Assembly: GCA_032718475.1 (NCBI GenBank) | Contig: JAUCBJ010001265.1 | Span: 1 to 32,228 of the forward strand | Source: Nemertoderma westbladi | Lineage: Eukaryota; Xenacoelomorpha; Nemertodermatida; Nemertodermatidae | Direction of reading: 5' to 3' | Length of the DNA: 32,228 nt | Shown here: positions 20,001-29,349 of the stretch, one piece after another | Layout: each line of letters begins with the position of its first letter | How positions within the stretch are numbered: the stretch's first letter is position 1 | Program-made: the position numbers and the translations under genes | The notes under the pieces: model-generated | What the model was told of the DNA's origin: nothing | Seen by the model: the letters and a program-made list of their open reading frames with translations, nothing else | Database searches by the model: none

Positions 20001-23000
20001 AAGTACTTTTGGGTACATATTCAAGAACAAGAAGCCTTAGGGAGCTTCTCTTTAAGTACTTTTGGGTACATGCATATTCAAGAGAGAGAAGCCTTAGGGT
20101 CGCTTCTCTTTAAGTACTTTTGGGTACATATTTAAAAAATAGAAAAGCCTTAGAATCGCTCTCGTTAAGTACTTTTAGGTACATATTCAAGAGGGATAAG
20201 CCTTAGGGTCGCCTCTCTTTAAGTACTTTTGGGTACATATTCAAGAAAGATGAGCCTTAGAGTCGCCTCTCGTTAAGTACTTTTAGGTACACATTCAAGA
20301 GGGATAAGCCTTAGGGTCGCCTCTCTTTAAGTACTTTTGGGTACATATTCAAGAAAGATGAGCCTTAGAGTCGCCTCTCTTTAAGTACTTTTGGGTACAT
20401 ATTCAAGAAAGTGGAGCCTTAGGGTCGCTTCTCTTTAAGTACTTTTGGGTACATATTCAAGAACGAGAAGCCTTAGGGTCGCTTCTCTTTAAGTACTTTT
20501 GAGTACATATTCAAGAAAGTGGAGCCTTAGGGTCGCTTCTATTTAAGTACTTTTGGGTACATATTCAAGAACGAGAAGCCTTAGAATCGCCCTTCTTTAA
20601 GTACTTTTGGGTACATATTCAAGAGAGAGGAACCTTAGGGTCGCTTCTCTTTAAGTACTTTTGGGTACATATTCAAGAACGAGAAGCCTTAGGGTCGCTT
20701 CTCTTTAAGTACTTTTGGGTACATATTCAAGAACGAGAAGCCTTAGGGAGCTTCTATTTAAGTACTTTTGGGTACATATTCAAGAACGAGAAGCCTTAGG
20801 GTCGCTTCTCTTTAAGTACTTTTGAGTACATATTCAAGAAAGTGGAGCCTTAGGGTCGCTTCTATTTAAGTACTTTTGGGTACATATTCAAGAACGAGAA
20901 GCCTTAGAATCGCCCTTCTTTAAGTACTTTTGGGTACATATTCAAGAGAGAGGAACCTTAGGGTCGCTTCTCTTTAAGTACTTTTGGGTACATATTCAAG
21001 AACGAGAAGCCTTAGGGTCGCTTCTCTTTAAGTACTTTTGGGTACATATTCAAGAACGAGAAGCCTTAGGGTCGCTTCTCTTTAAGTACTTTTGAGTACA
21101 TATTCAAGAAAGTGGAGCCTTAGGGTCGCTTCTATTTAAGTACTTTTGGGTACATATTCAAGAACGAGAAGCCTTAGAATCGCCCTTCTTTAAGTACTTT
21201 TGGGTACATGTTCAAGAAAGTGGAGCCTTAGGGTCGCTTCTCTTTAAGTACTTTTGGGTACATATTCAAGAACGAGAAGCCTTAGGGTCGCTTCTCTTTA
21301 AGTACTTTTGAGTACATATTCAAGAAAGTGGAGCCTTAGGGTCGCTTCTATTTAAGTACTTTTGGGTACATATTCAAGAACGAGAAGCCTTAGAATCGCC
21401 CTTCTTTAAGTACTTTTGGGTACATATTCAAGAACGAGAAGCCTTAGAATCGCCCTTCTTTAAGTACTTTTGGGTACATATTCAAGAGAGAGGAACCTTA
21501 GGGTCGCTTTTCCATGTAAGTACTTTTGGGTACATATACAAGAAAGAGAAGCCTAAGAATCGCCTTTCTTTAAGTACTTTTGGGTACATATTCAAGAAAG
21601 AGGAACCTTAGGGTCGCTTTTCTTTAAGTACTTTTGGGTACATATTCAAGAGAGAGGAGCCTTAGGGTCGCTTCTCTTTAAGTACTTTTGGGTACATATT
21701 CAAGAAAGTGGAGCCTTAGGGTCGTTTCTCTTTAAGTACTTTTGGGTACATATTCAAGAGAGAGGAGCCTTAGGGTCGTCTCTCTTTAAGTACTTTTGGG
21801 TACATATTCATGAAAGAGGAGCCTTAGGGTCGTCTCTCTTGAAGTACTTTAGGGTACATATTCAAGAAAGTGGAGCCTTAGGGTCGCTTCTCTTTAAGTA
21901 CTTTTGGGTACATATTCAAGAACAAGAAGCCTTAGGGAGCTTCTCTTTAAGTACTTTTGGGTACATATTCAAGAAAGATGAGCCTTAGAGTCGCCTCTCT
22001 TTAAGTACTTTTGAGTACATATTCAAGAAAGTGGAGCCTTAGGGTCGCTTCTATTTATATAATTTTGGGTACATATTCAAGAACGAGAAGCCTTAGAATC
22101 GCCCTTCTTTAAGTACTTTTGGGTACATATTCAAGAGAGAGGAACCTTAGGGTCGCTTTTCCATGTAAGTACTTTTGGGTACATATACAAGAAAGAGAAG
22201 CCTAAGAATCGCCTTTCTTTAAGTACTTTTGGGTACATATTCAAGAAAGAGGAACCTTAGGGTCGCTTTTCTTTAAGTACTTTTGGGTACATATTCAAGA
22301 AAGAGGAACCTTGGGGTCGCTTTTCTTTAAGTACTTTTGGGTACAAATTCAAGAGAGAGGAGCCTTAGGGCCGTCTCTCTTTAAGTACTTTTGGGTACAT
22401 ATTCAAGAGAGAGGAGCCTTAGGGTCATCTCTCTTTAAGTACTTTTGGGTACATATTCAAGAGAGAGGAGCCTTAGGGTCGCTTCTCTTTAAGTACTTTT
22501 GGGTACATATTCAAGAAAGAGGAGCCTTAGCGTCGCTTCTCTTTAAGTACTTTTGGGTACATATTCTAGAAAGAGGAACCTTTGAGTTGCTTTTCTTTAA
22601 GTTCTTTTGGGTACATATTCAAGAGAGAGGAGCCTTAGGGTCGTCTCTCTTTAAGTACTTTTGGGTACATATTCAAGAAAGAGGAGCCTTAGGGTCGCTT
22701 TTCTTAAGTACTTTTGGATACATATTCAAGAAAGAGGAGCCTTAGGGTCGTCTCTCTTTAAGTACTTTTGGGTACATATTCAAGAAAGAGGAGCCTTAGG
22801 GTCGTCTCTCTTTAAGTACTTTTGGGTACATATTCAAGAGAGAGGAGCCTTAGGGTCGTCTCTCTTTAAGTACTTTTGGGTACATATTCAAGAGAGAGGA
22901 GCCTTAGGGTCGTCTCTCTTTAAGTACTTTTGGGTACATATTCAAGAGAGAGGAGCCTTAGGGTCGTCTCTCTTTAAGTACTTTTGGATAAAGAAAGAGG

Positions 23001-23646
23001 AACCTTAGGGTCGCTTTTCTTTAAGTACTTTTGGGTACATATTCAAGAGAGAGGAGCCTTAGGGTCGTCTCTCTTTAAGTACTTTTGGTTACATATTCAA
23101 GAGAGAGGAGCCTTTGGGTCGTCTCTCTATAAGTCCTTTTGGGTACATATTCAAGAGAGAGAAGCCTTAGGGTCGGCTCTCTTTAAGTACTTTTTGGTAC
23201 ATATCCCGCCCAGAAAAGTGGAATATAAATGTCGCGTCCGCCGAAATGTATTGGTCGTTGATTTTATTTGTCCTTATTTTTAGGGTTATTCATATCACCC
23301 GTCAAAACGCCAAATGGCAGTTTTGGACAAAACAGCGGTGCTTCACAGCCGAGGCGATAAGAATTCTGTCGAGGATATCAAGTGGGTTGTGGGACGAGAT
23401 GCCGTGGGCAGTTTGACTTCCTACCCTCGGGACCACCAGCCTACATCCGCCAGGATGACGAGCAAACGATTGCACGGCAACCAGATAAACAGAGCCCAAA
23501 CAACAACTGAGCTGCGGTTACCTCCCATCATCCCAGCATCCAGCCCAACCGCGGGACGTTACCATGGTAACAGACGGCTTACTGCTAGCGGTTTAATTGT
23601 GACTGGGCGCGGCCAATCGAATTCTAAATCCAGCACTATGGTATAG
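13661..23646 (+). CDS. Four-exon gene, 417-aa protein of unknown function (join 13661..14022, 15221..15620, 16256..16384, 23284..23646)
   Basis: I built this model from open frames and splice sites. The first ATG after an in-frame stop (13643) is at 13661. The exons total 1,254 bases, exactly 418 codons, and all junction phases agree (2, 0, 0). Donors are ag|gttaga, ag|gtttgt and ag|gttaga; acceptors are gcag, tcag and ttag. Residues 1-121 are very acidic. Residues 122-254 are polar, with S-N-x-D-like repeats, then a Y/L/P-rich stretch. Residues 255-297 (exon 3) are the most ordered looking (AWLGYGGNVYFNP, LPKLRPRRQ). Residues 298-417 are basic and S/T-rich. There is no signal peptide, membrane segment or known domain, and I do not recognise the protein. 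The model could miss 5' or alternative exons. Confidence 0.72.
14690..15075. repeat. GGAGTC-rich repeats in intron 1
   Basis: Two clusters, about 14690-14780 and 14995-15070, are built of loosely repeated 'ggagtc(g)' and 'ggagttgg' words on the plus strand ('agtccgga'-type on the other). They look like parts of one dispersed low-complexity repeat. The DNA between and around them in the intron shows nothing else. Confidence 0.5.
15221..15620 (+). CDS. Exon 2 of the four-exon gene
   Basis: Follows acceptor 'atattgcag'. Its first base completes the AGT serine codon begun in exon 1. It encodes a D/N/S/H-rich stretch, then F-L-Y-G-D-S-L-A-F-N-E-F-R-G-I-L-A-G-D and S-Y-Y-L-I-P-H-S-L-P-R-L-A-P-P-T-K. 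It ends in phase 0 at 'accaag|gtttgt'. Reading past the donor meets the C-run of element E. Confidence 0.7.
15641..16124. repeat. Foldback element E in intron 2, with C-run and G-run
   Basis: The ends are inverted repeats of about 31 bases: left 'cttaatacaacaaccatttt' (from 15651), right 'aaaatggttgttgtattaag' (to 16114). Just inside the left repeat lies a run of ~22 C (15680-15702); just inside the right repeat lies a run of ~23 G (16054-16077). The runs can pair, making a long GC-capped hairpin. There is no coding sequence. A phrase from its right end, ttaagggagatgtg, also occurs at 6575-6589. Confidence 0.7.
16256..16384 (+). CDS. Exon 3 of the four-exon gene
   Basis: Forty-three codons after acceptor 'gtttttcag', phase 0 at both ends, encoding A-W-L-G-Y-G-G-N-V-Y-F-N-P and L-P-K-L-R-P-R-R-Q-T-I-T-G-R-K-F-G-S-D-N-K-K. 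It ends at 'aaaaag|gttaga'. This is the most compositionally normal part of the protein. Confidence 0.7.
16420..16889. repeat. 54-bp satellite array, left part
   Basis: About nine units of the satellite described at 19381-23215. They are more irregular here: several lack the 'acatattcaag' segment and read 'gggtaaagaaagagg' instead. The array is interrupted at 16890 by a retrotransposon and resumes after its poly(A). Confidence 0.88.
16890..19199 (+). pseudogene. Reverse transcriptase plus restriction-like endonuclease ORF with one in-frame TAG
   Basis: One frame is open from the element's edge (16890) to a stop at 19199, except for TAG at 17826-17828. The RT has LDKCPGVRPIGIGEVLRR, motif A QIDATNAFNSLNR (Asp at 17433), motif B STQGDP (17586-17603) and motif C WFADD (Asp codons 17691 and 17694). 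A thumb/linker region follows. Next come a Cys/His cluster C-x-C...H-x3-C (18543-18587), then RHN (18612-18620), RLDV (Asp at 18753) and YFDVSV (Asp at 18804). This order, zinc cluster then RHN then D...D, resembles the restriction-like endonucleases of R2/R4/NeSL-type elements, which often choose specific repeated targets. The N-terminal part is lost by 5' truncation. Confidence 0.8.
16890..19380 (+). mobile_element. RLE-type non-LTR retrotransposon, 5'-truncated, inserted in the 54-bp satellite
   Basis: This plus-strand element begins inside its ORF right after a satellite unit (…gagccttaga) and ends with an 11-base poly(A) at 19370-19380. The satellite then resumes with 'gagagaggagc'. Both flanks share about 14 bases of the unit (agaggagc..taga), consistent with a target duplication, but a tandem array makes this hard to prove. 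The 3' UTR (19200-19369) contains an AATAAA at about 19307. The body is GC- and CpG-rich compared with the surrounding DNA. Part of the unit's hairpin arm is the insertion point. Confidence 0.82.
19381..23215. repeat. 54-bp satellite array, right part (~71 units)
   Basis: The unit is 54 bases and contains 'tttaagtacttttgggtaca', then 'tattcaag', a purine-rich arm, 'ccttaggg' and a pyrimidine-rich arm. The two arms can pair as a hairpin of 6-8 bp. Units fall into subtypes distinguished mainly by the arms. Blocks of several units are repeated, and the last ~500 bases (22720-23200) are the most uniform. Because 54 is 18 codons, frames stay open across many units and read S-L-F-K-Y-F-W-V-H-I-Q-E-R-G-A-L-G-S repeatedly. 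I take these as by-products, not genes. The array fills most of intron 3. Confidence 0.92.
23284..23646 (+). CDS. Exon 4 (last) of the four-exon gene
   Basis: Follows acceptor 'ccttatttttag' just 68 bases after the satellite ends. Phase 0. It encodes G-Y-S-Y-H-P-S-K-R-Q-M-A-V-L-D-K-T and a basic, S/T/R-rich tail ending S-K-S-S-T-M-V and TAG at 23644-23646. I see no strong AATAAA in the next 300 bases. Confidence 0.7.
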   Translation, partial: GYSYHPSKRQMAVLDKTAVLHSRGDKNSVEDIKWVVGRDAVGSLTSYPRDHQPTSARMTSKRLHGNQINRAQTTTELRLPPIIPASSPTAGRYHGNRRLTASGLIVTGRGQSNSKSSTMV

Positions 23647-24480
23647 TCCGTTGTTCTGGCAATAAGCCAAGGGTCCATCGATTTCCAACGCAGTTGTGCC
23701 TATTTATAATATCTTTGACATTTAACACTTTTAAACCTGGTGACATATTCTAAACTTTTAAAACACGAAATTTTTTGTATGAGACATGATTATGATTCTG
23801 GTTCCATTCTTTGATTCGGGTTTGGCCTGCTGCCATTTTCTGAATTCTGGTTCCAGTTTCACATGTGGTTATGATTCTAATTAATTTTTAAATGAACCAC
23901 CGATATACACAATGGATTTGAGACAAAAAAAAATATCATCTGTGGTTAATTTATTTTGGCCCTATTAATATAAAACGTATTTATGCAGTTTAACTTAAAC
24001 ATCCATTTCCATTATACGGTACTTACTATCCATCTCTTAAAATTTTCTATATTTCACAATACTTACTTAATATGGAATACTGTACTTACTGTTGTTGGTT
24101 GTTGATATTTTAATTTGCATTTATTAATGTGCTAACTTAGTTATTAATTACATTGAAGTGATATCAAAAATATTATTTTACTAATTAAATGAAGCACTAT
24201 TCAAAATAACAAACACAATAATTTCAAATAATAATAATCACAAAGTAATGTAGGCGTACTTATGTTAATATTATGCGAAGCAGTATTTATTCTTATTGTA
24301 CACCATCAAATTATTATCGGGTATTTCATATTTTTGTTTAATACGAAACTCAACTCATTCTTGAATACAAACAAATTAGCCATCAAATTTAGAGCGCTTT
24401 TCCATTCCGACAAGCATTGTACATTATTTCTACTAATTGTTTTTAATCAAATTTTGTCAAACATTGTTTTTGTTTATAAA
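23647..24480. other. AT-rich intergenic DNA, nothing recognised
   Basis: Downstream of the four-exon gene. There are loose 'gattctggttcca'-like phrases at 23790-23880 but no clear repeat, gene or RNA. Confidence 0.45.
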
Positions 24481-24499
24481 GTACCAAATTTCAAACTTA

Positions 24500-24712
24500 A
24501 AACATTTGGCGGCAGCGCCAACAGTCTCAATTTTCCAACTCGAACCGCCACTGACCTGACAACTTTCCGCAGCCTTCTAAAAACCGAACTCTTTAATGGG
24601 ACTTTTCATATCTATATTAAACTTTCGGACACAATCTTTGAAATTTAACAGCGCTTTAGAACCGATACATGGGATTAAGCGCGATGAATGATTTATTATT
24701 ATTATTATTTAC
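24500..24712 (+). mobile_element. 3'-end relic of a CR1/L2-type LINE
   Basis: The frame at about 24510-24648 reads N-S-L-N-F-P...T-D-L-T-T-F-R-S-L-L-K-T-E-L-F. This matches the familiar C-terminal style of CR1/L2/Jockey RT proteins (N-S-L-P...S-L-x-x-F-K-x-x-L-K-T-x-L-F). The following 'cagcgctttagaaccg' and 'attaagcgcgatgaatgatt', then (ATT)n at 24691-24710, resemble the 3' tails of such elements. Upstream coding sequence is too decayed to trace. Confidence 0.6.
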
Positions 24713-25560
24713 TTTTAAACTTATTGGTACTTGTTATCTACACATAACGTATTAAATTATATTAATTATTTCTTAAATGGCCAATTTATTTTTACTCTAC
24801 TCACCGACTATCATGCTTGGTGCAGCCCAACTGGAAATTTTTTTATACCTAATTTTAGCTACTTTTTTTAATGTTGTAGAACATGTTAGGTGATGCCTAA
24901 ATGCTTTAGATATTATTTTTTATTAAAATAAAAGTTCTGGAATATTTCCAAAACAAAAATTACGAAAAACTAGCTTTCTAAGAATTTCAGCAATTTCACC
25001 AATAATGGTGCACCAAAATGGATAGTCTAATGTGGATAGTAGAATATTAAGTACAGTACTTTTCAACATCTTTTACATTTATTTTATTTCTAACAACTTT
25101 AGAAATTTTCAGAACGCTTTCCTATTCCACCCCTACCTAAACAATTATGCATTCCTTATTTTATAGATTTTTTTTCAGAAATTGAGAAAAAATAAGAAAG
25201 AGACACTTTTTGTCATTACTTTCAATTGATCAACATTCATCAATTCTGTCCGAATGTGAGTTTAGCTTTTTGAGTAATCCGAACCCTCTAGTCCAGTCCC
25301 AAACGTTGCCCCAAGAACAAATATGGTCGCCCTATATTATTTAAAACAAATAAGTCAATCAGTTGATTTTTGTAGCTGCCTATACATTTTCTTTAGGCCT
25401 ATTCTTTCTTGCAACCACATGATGGTGTACTGCCTGCATATGATCAAACAAAAAATTGTACAATGATTGCCGGATTTACTTTTTGAACATTCTCCATACT
25501 TTACCTCATTTGAACCCTTGAATATCAGTCCTTTAATCTTTTTTTAATAAATATACTGCA
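24713..25560. other. AT-rich intergenic DNA, nothing recognised
   Basis: No frame, RNA or repeat could be supported. Confidence 0.45.
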
Positions 25561-25694
25561 TCTATATAGGGAGATTTCTTGAGTGTAGCCTCAACGAATC
25601 CTCCCACGGTGTTTTCAATCGATGCAACTTACAAATCCACCATATAACAGCACGGAAATGTTTAAATAGTTGGTTTTCTTGGTAAGCTCTCACC

Positions 25695-26087
25695 TTAATT
25701 CCCAGCCCTATAGTATATAAACGATGCATCCATTGAAATTCGTAGAAGAAGCAGCGTCGGATGATAAACAACAGAAAATATGAGCAAATATTTATATCTG
25801 GCCCAGAAACGATCCCCAATGATCCATTTCCGCTCCGTAGCCAGCACTGCTGATATACAGCCAAAGTAGTGAAACAATAGCAAAATTCCACGGGCAAATT
25901 GAATCGTGGCATATTGTGATGTTTGAACTACTTGTAGGCATAAAAAATCGTAAACTATTAGTCCTGTAAAAAGAATCGCGCTAAATAGATCAGCAATTGC
26001 AAATAAAGTAGCTTTGTGGATTTTGAAGTGTAATTTATAAACCCATTTAGGCAACCAACTTCGACAAAAATAGTGTATTACTGGCAT
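25695..26087 (-). CDS. Possible small membrane protein or single exon, unknown
   Basis: A 130-codon minus-strand frame starts at an ATG three codons after an in-frame TGA. It encodes three likely membrane segments at about residues 27-49, 63-83 and 98-116, separated by short loops with basic residues. The composition looks protein-like (W, Y, C and aromatic clusters) rather than random AT-rich DNA. One base after the TAA lies a good splice donor (aag|gtgaga), so the true exon might continue in another frame (the overlapping frame 25562-25912). No family is recognised. It may equally be chance or a relic. Confidence 0.33.
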   Translation of the reverse strand: MPVIHYFCRSWLPKWVYKLHFKIHKATLFAIADLFSAILFTGLIVYDFLCLQVVQTSQYATIQFARGILLLFHYFGCISAVLATERKWIIGDRFWARYKYLLIFSVVYHPTLLLLRISMDASFIYYRAGN

Positions 26088-26418
26088 CGCATATTTTCAT
26101 ATCCTGCGCGTACGATTGATCCAGGTTTTCTGACATGCATAATCTGTGCGGATTTAGCCTATTATTGAAAAATAAATGTTACACTGTTTCTGAACGAAAA
26201 TATAACAAACTAAACAGTACACTGTCTCTAATAATGACAAATAGAAATACAAGCAAATCTAAATCTAACTTTTAATAAGCGGGATAGCTAGCTTTTTAAT
26301 TTATGTTACTATGGCGATGTAAAAATTATAATGTTTGAATAACAATGTCTGATCTATGTATGATTATAATTAGGTTGCATTGTAACGACACACAGATTTC
26401 TTAATTTATTGATTAAAA

Positions 26419-28340
26419 TACACACGATGTCCTGGAATATAGTGTCTATATTCAGGTACCCCCCAAATTGTTCTACAAATATTAATAAGATTGCATGATA
26501 TTTGAAACAGAGATAGTTTCACCTCCCTCTTCCTTGGGTGAGTCTAAATTTTTATTTTCGCTTTCATTCTTTATAGTCGAGTCAATCTAGCAAAAAACCC
26601 ATAAGTACTGTATTTCTCAATCAATCCAACCACACATTTTGGATTCTATATTACCTTATTAATGACCAAAAAATAGTCTATAAAATTGTATTTTGCGGAT
26701 CATATGTTTATTCATGGAAATTCTGCGTAAATTTGCATAACCCAAGCCAAACAAAAGGAACAGAAGGGAAAAGTAAGTAGCAAATTGGTGATGTTCCAGA
26801 ATAATTTAATTAATTTCACAATAGGCTGTGATTCAATGTGAAATTAGTAATATTTACATTGGTGTGTTACACATTAATTGCTATATCTCGGAAACTAGAA
26901 GTCGCATCGAATTTTTAAATATATCACAAATTTCATGATATATTAAGCTAACTGTTGTAAAAAAATTATGCAATTCCACTGCAAGGAAATTTCATAATTT
27001 CCATTAATGTTTGTTAGTGAAGATTTTTCACATAATTAAATTGTGATTGCTCTATTGATTTTAGGTGTAATTTATTTATTTGTTTCAGTTTGAAAACCAC
27101 AATAGTTTATCATAAACAAATAAATTTTTTGGGGATAAGGGTTTTTGAGGTCGATAAATCCGATGGGCGAGGTTACATCCACCCGTTTAGTAGTGAAGTT
27201 GTGTAAATAAGGTCCTTATATTGTACCAGCAAAATTGGTATTAAAAATGGTTAAATTATTAGACAAATTTCCGTTGCTCTGGAAACTAAATTGGTAATTA
27301 TCTAGAAGTGCATACTTCAGTCAATCGATACTCATTAGAGTAAAGTTTGTCTGTACCAAATTTGGAGTAAATCCCACCAATAGAGACCCCTTGTTGCTAT
27401 GTAAAATCCATGTTGCTAAGGAAAGAAACGGGAAATTGCAGGTGATCCGCATAATATATATTTTTTTTTTTTTTACTTTTTTGGGGGCACTAACAAGGTA
27501 ATGTAGAATAAAAAAAATTGGTTTGGATGAATTGCGAATTTGTTATGGGTTGACCCCTTTTTCGGCTAGATTGACTCGCCTATTAGCTACAAACGTTTGA
27601 AAAAGGTGCCTCAGCCGATATTGCACCAGTTACACCGCAGTTATTCTTCAACCTTGGTAGGCCTACTGTTAGAAAGCTTGCCATGCAACGATTCCAAATA
27701 TGTATTACAATCTGAATTTCTTCGCATAGCTGAGTGAGATATGAGCGTTCAAATGTTGCATGGTTTTGCATCTGCGCGAAGCTATTTTATTCTATTTAAT
27801 AAATACACCATATTCTAGAACATTTTGTTTATCCCATACGTAGCTGTGTAACAATGCAATACATCTATAATCATACTATTGCGTAGCTATTCGTATATAA
27901 ACAAAGTGTTCTAGAATATAGTTTATTTGTTAAATAGAATAAAATAACCTCGCGCAGGTGCTAAACCATACAAGCTTTAAACGCTCATATCTCAGATATT
28001 TTACGACGAAATTCAGATTGCGATACATATTTGATATCCTTGAATGGTCAGCTTTCTGTCAATATCAACTAATTGCTATAAGGTTGAAGAATAACTGTGG
28101 TGTACTACTGTAGCGCAATATCGGCGGCGAGGCACCTTTTTCAAATGTTTGTAGCTAAAGATTGAAAGCGAAAATTAAAATTCTGGCTCACCCACGGAGG
28201 AGGAGGGAGGTGAAACTATCTCTGTTTCAAATTTCATGCAATCTCATTAAGATTTGTGGAAAAAATTTCTTTTTGGTGGTGGGGTGGGGGGGGGGGGGGG
28301 GGTACCTGAATAATGACACTATATTCCCGGATATGGTGTA
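26419..28340. mobile_element. Palindromic foldback element C, copy C3, with nested insert
   Basis: This is the most complete copy of C. The left arm (26419-26573, continued at 27586-27850) and right arm (27890-28340) are imperfect reverse complements around a loop near 27851-27890. Landmarks mirror each other: 'gaatatagtgtc' and 'gacactatattc', 'ttcaggtacccc' and 'ggggtacctgaa', 'gaaacagagatagtttcacc' and 'ggtgaaactatctctgtttc', 'ctctagaac'-like and 'gttctagaat' at the loop. A G-run (28286-28302) faces a shorter C-run (26459-26464). Without the insert the element is about 0.9 kb. It has no ORF, so it is non-autonomous. The exact termini (near 'tacac' and 'gtgta') and the target duplication are uncertain. 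Confidence 0.75.
26574..27582. mobile_element. Non-autonomous DNA element nested in C3, TTA target duplications
   Basis: Inverted ends TAGTCGAGTCAATCTAGC (26574) and, reverse-complemented from the right, TAGGCGAGTCAATCTAGC match at 17 of 18 bases. They are flanked by TTA on both sides (26571-26573 and 27583-27585). Removing the 1,009-base insert and one TTA restores the arm of C3 so that it pairs with the opposite arm (tttagctac). The 3-base TTA/TAA target resembles PIF/Harbinger elements; assignment is tentative because there is no transposase. The interior is AT-rich with no frame. Confidence 0.7.
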
Positions 28341-28569
28341 TTAGCGTGTCTCTTGAGAAATTGTCAAAGCATTTTATTTTTAATTTCACACTGAAAGACT
28401 CTGGAATTTATGTTGGTATCATTTTCAATTCGCTCAGAATTGTTGGAATTTCAATTTATGTTTTCTCGAATTATCCCTTAGGCCTACTGTTTTTAGAGGT
28501 CAGGGGTCTTTGTCAGTCTACCCTTTGTGCGGTGGGCTGCGTTAAGGCTGTTTCCATATTGTTAAGTAA

Positions 28570-28985
28570 TGCAGGAGACACTTTTCAAAAGATTCTACAG
28601 TAACTACTATAGTTTGAAAGTGAAAGTAAAAATTCCGACTCACCAATCAATATGTCGGAATTATGATCAATTATCTCTGAAACGTTTTAAGTTATCAATA
28701 CAGAACCAATATATTAACATAAGATGGGCAATAATCCCGGATATACAGTAATATTGAGTATTATTTATAATTCCTTAAAGTTTCCAATTTATCCTATATA
28801 AATAAATAAAGCTATATTGTTGATAAAGCTTAGAAAGTGGCGCACATTGAATAATATGTGATCTCCTGCACAATGGTCGGATATATGAAATAAAATTTTG
28901 TTTATTGTTTTGGTTACAAAAGGTCGAAAACTAAAATAAACATTCTGTCTCACTCACCAGCAGGGCGATCAAACTATGTGGGGTT
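28570..28985 (+). repeat. Two diverged fragments related to element C arms
   Basis: The stretches 28575-28650 and 28915-28970 each contain a variant of the C-arm phrase 'gttgaaagcgaaaa...attctggctcaccca' (for example 'gtttgaaagtgaaagtaaaaattccgactcacca'). They look like older relics of the family. Confidence 0.4.
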
Positions 28986-29349
28986 TGTGTATGGAATGGA
29001 AACTTGGACACCGGTCCCCGGCGTGTATCTATTTGTTGCTACTTAGCGGTCACTGATTTGTCGATTTTTGATTGGGTAAAGATTAATATTATTAATTATT
29101 AATCATTTTGCTTTTAATCATTTGGGACTCATCACTACCGCACTACTGGTACGGCGGTATGCACAGCACACCCAGTCAGATTACAGCTTGTATCGATTCG
29201 TATGTCTGAATGTTTAGGGTTGAGTGTTGACTTTGCTGCTTTGAGACTGCTCTACCAGTCTACTCAACAACCAAATCCTCCAAGCCTACAGCCTAGGTCC
29301 AGCATCAATCAACCAGTCAACCCATCCATGTCAGTGTGCTGGTGTGGTA

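Noticed and set aside
19381-23215. Regular 54-bp repeats as a CRISPR array
   Set aside because: There are no unique spacers; the whole unit repeats tandemly, and the surroundings are eukaryotic with introns and LINEs.
22311-23283. Proteins made of repeated 18-residue units as genes
   Set aside because: The frames exist because the satellite period is divisible by three; starts are arbitrary and no gene signals surround them.
24262-24500. Hydrophobic start of the 128-codon frame ending in the LINE relic
   Set aside because: Only the last ~45 codons resemble a LINE C-terminus; the upstream part is low-complexity AT-rich sequence.
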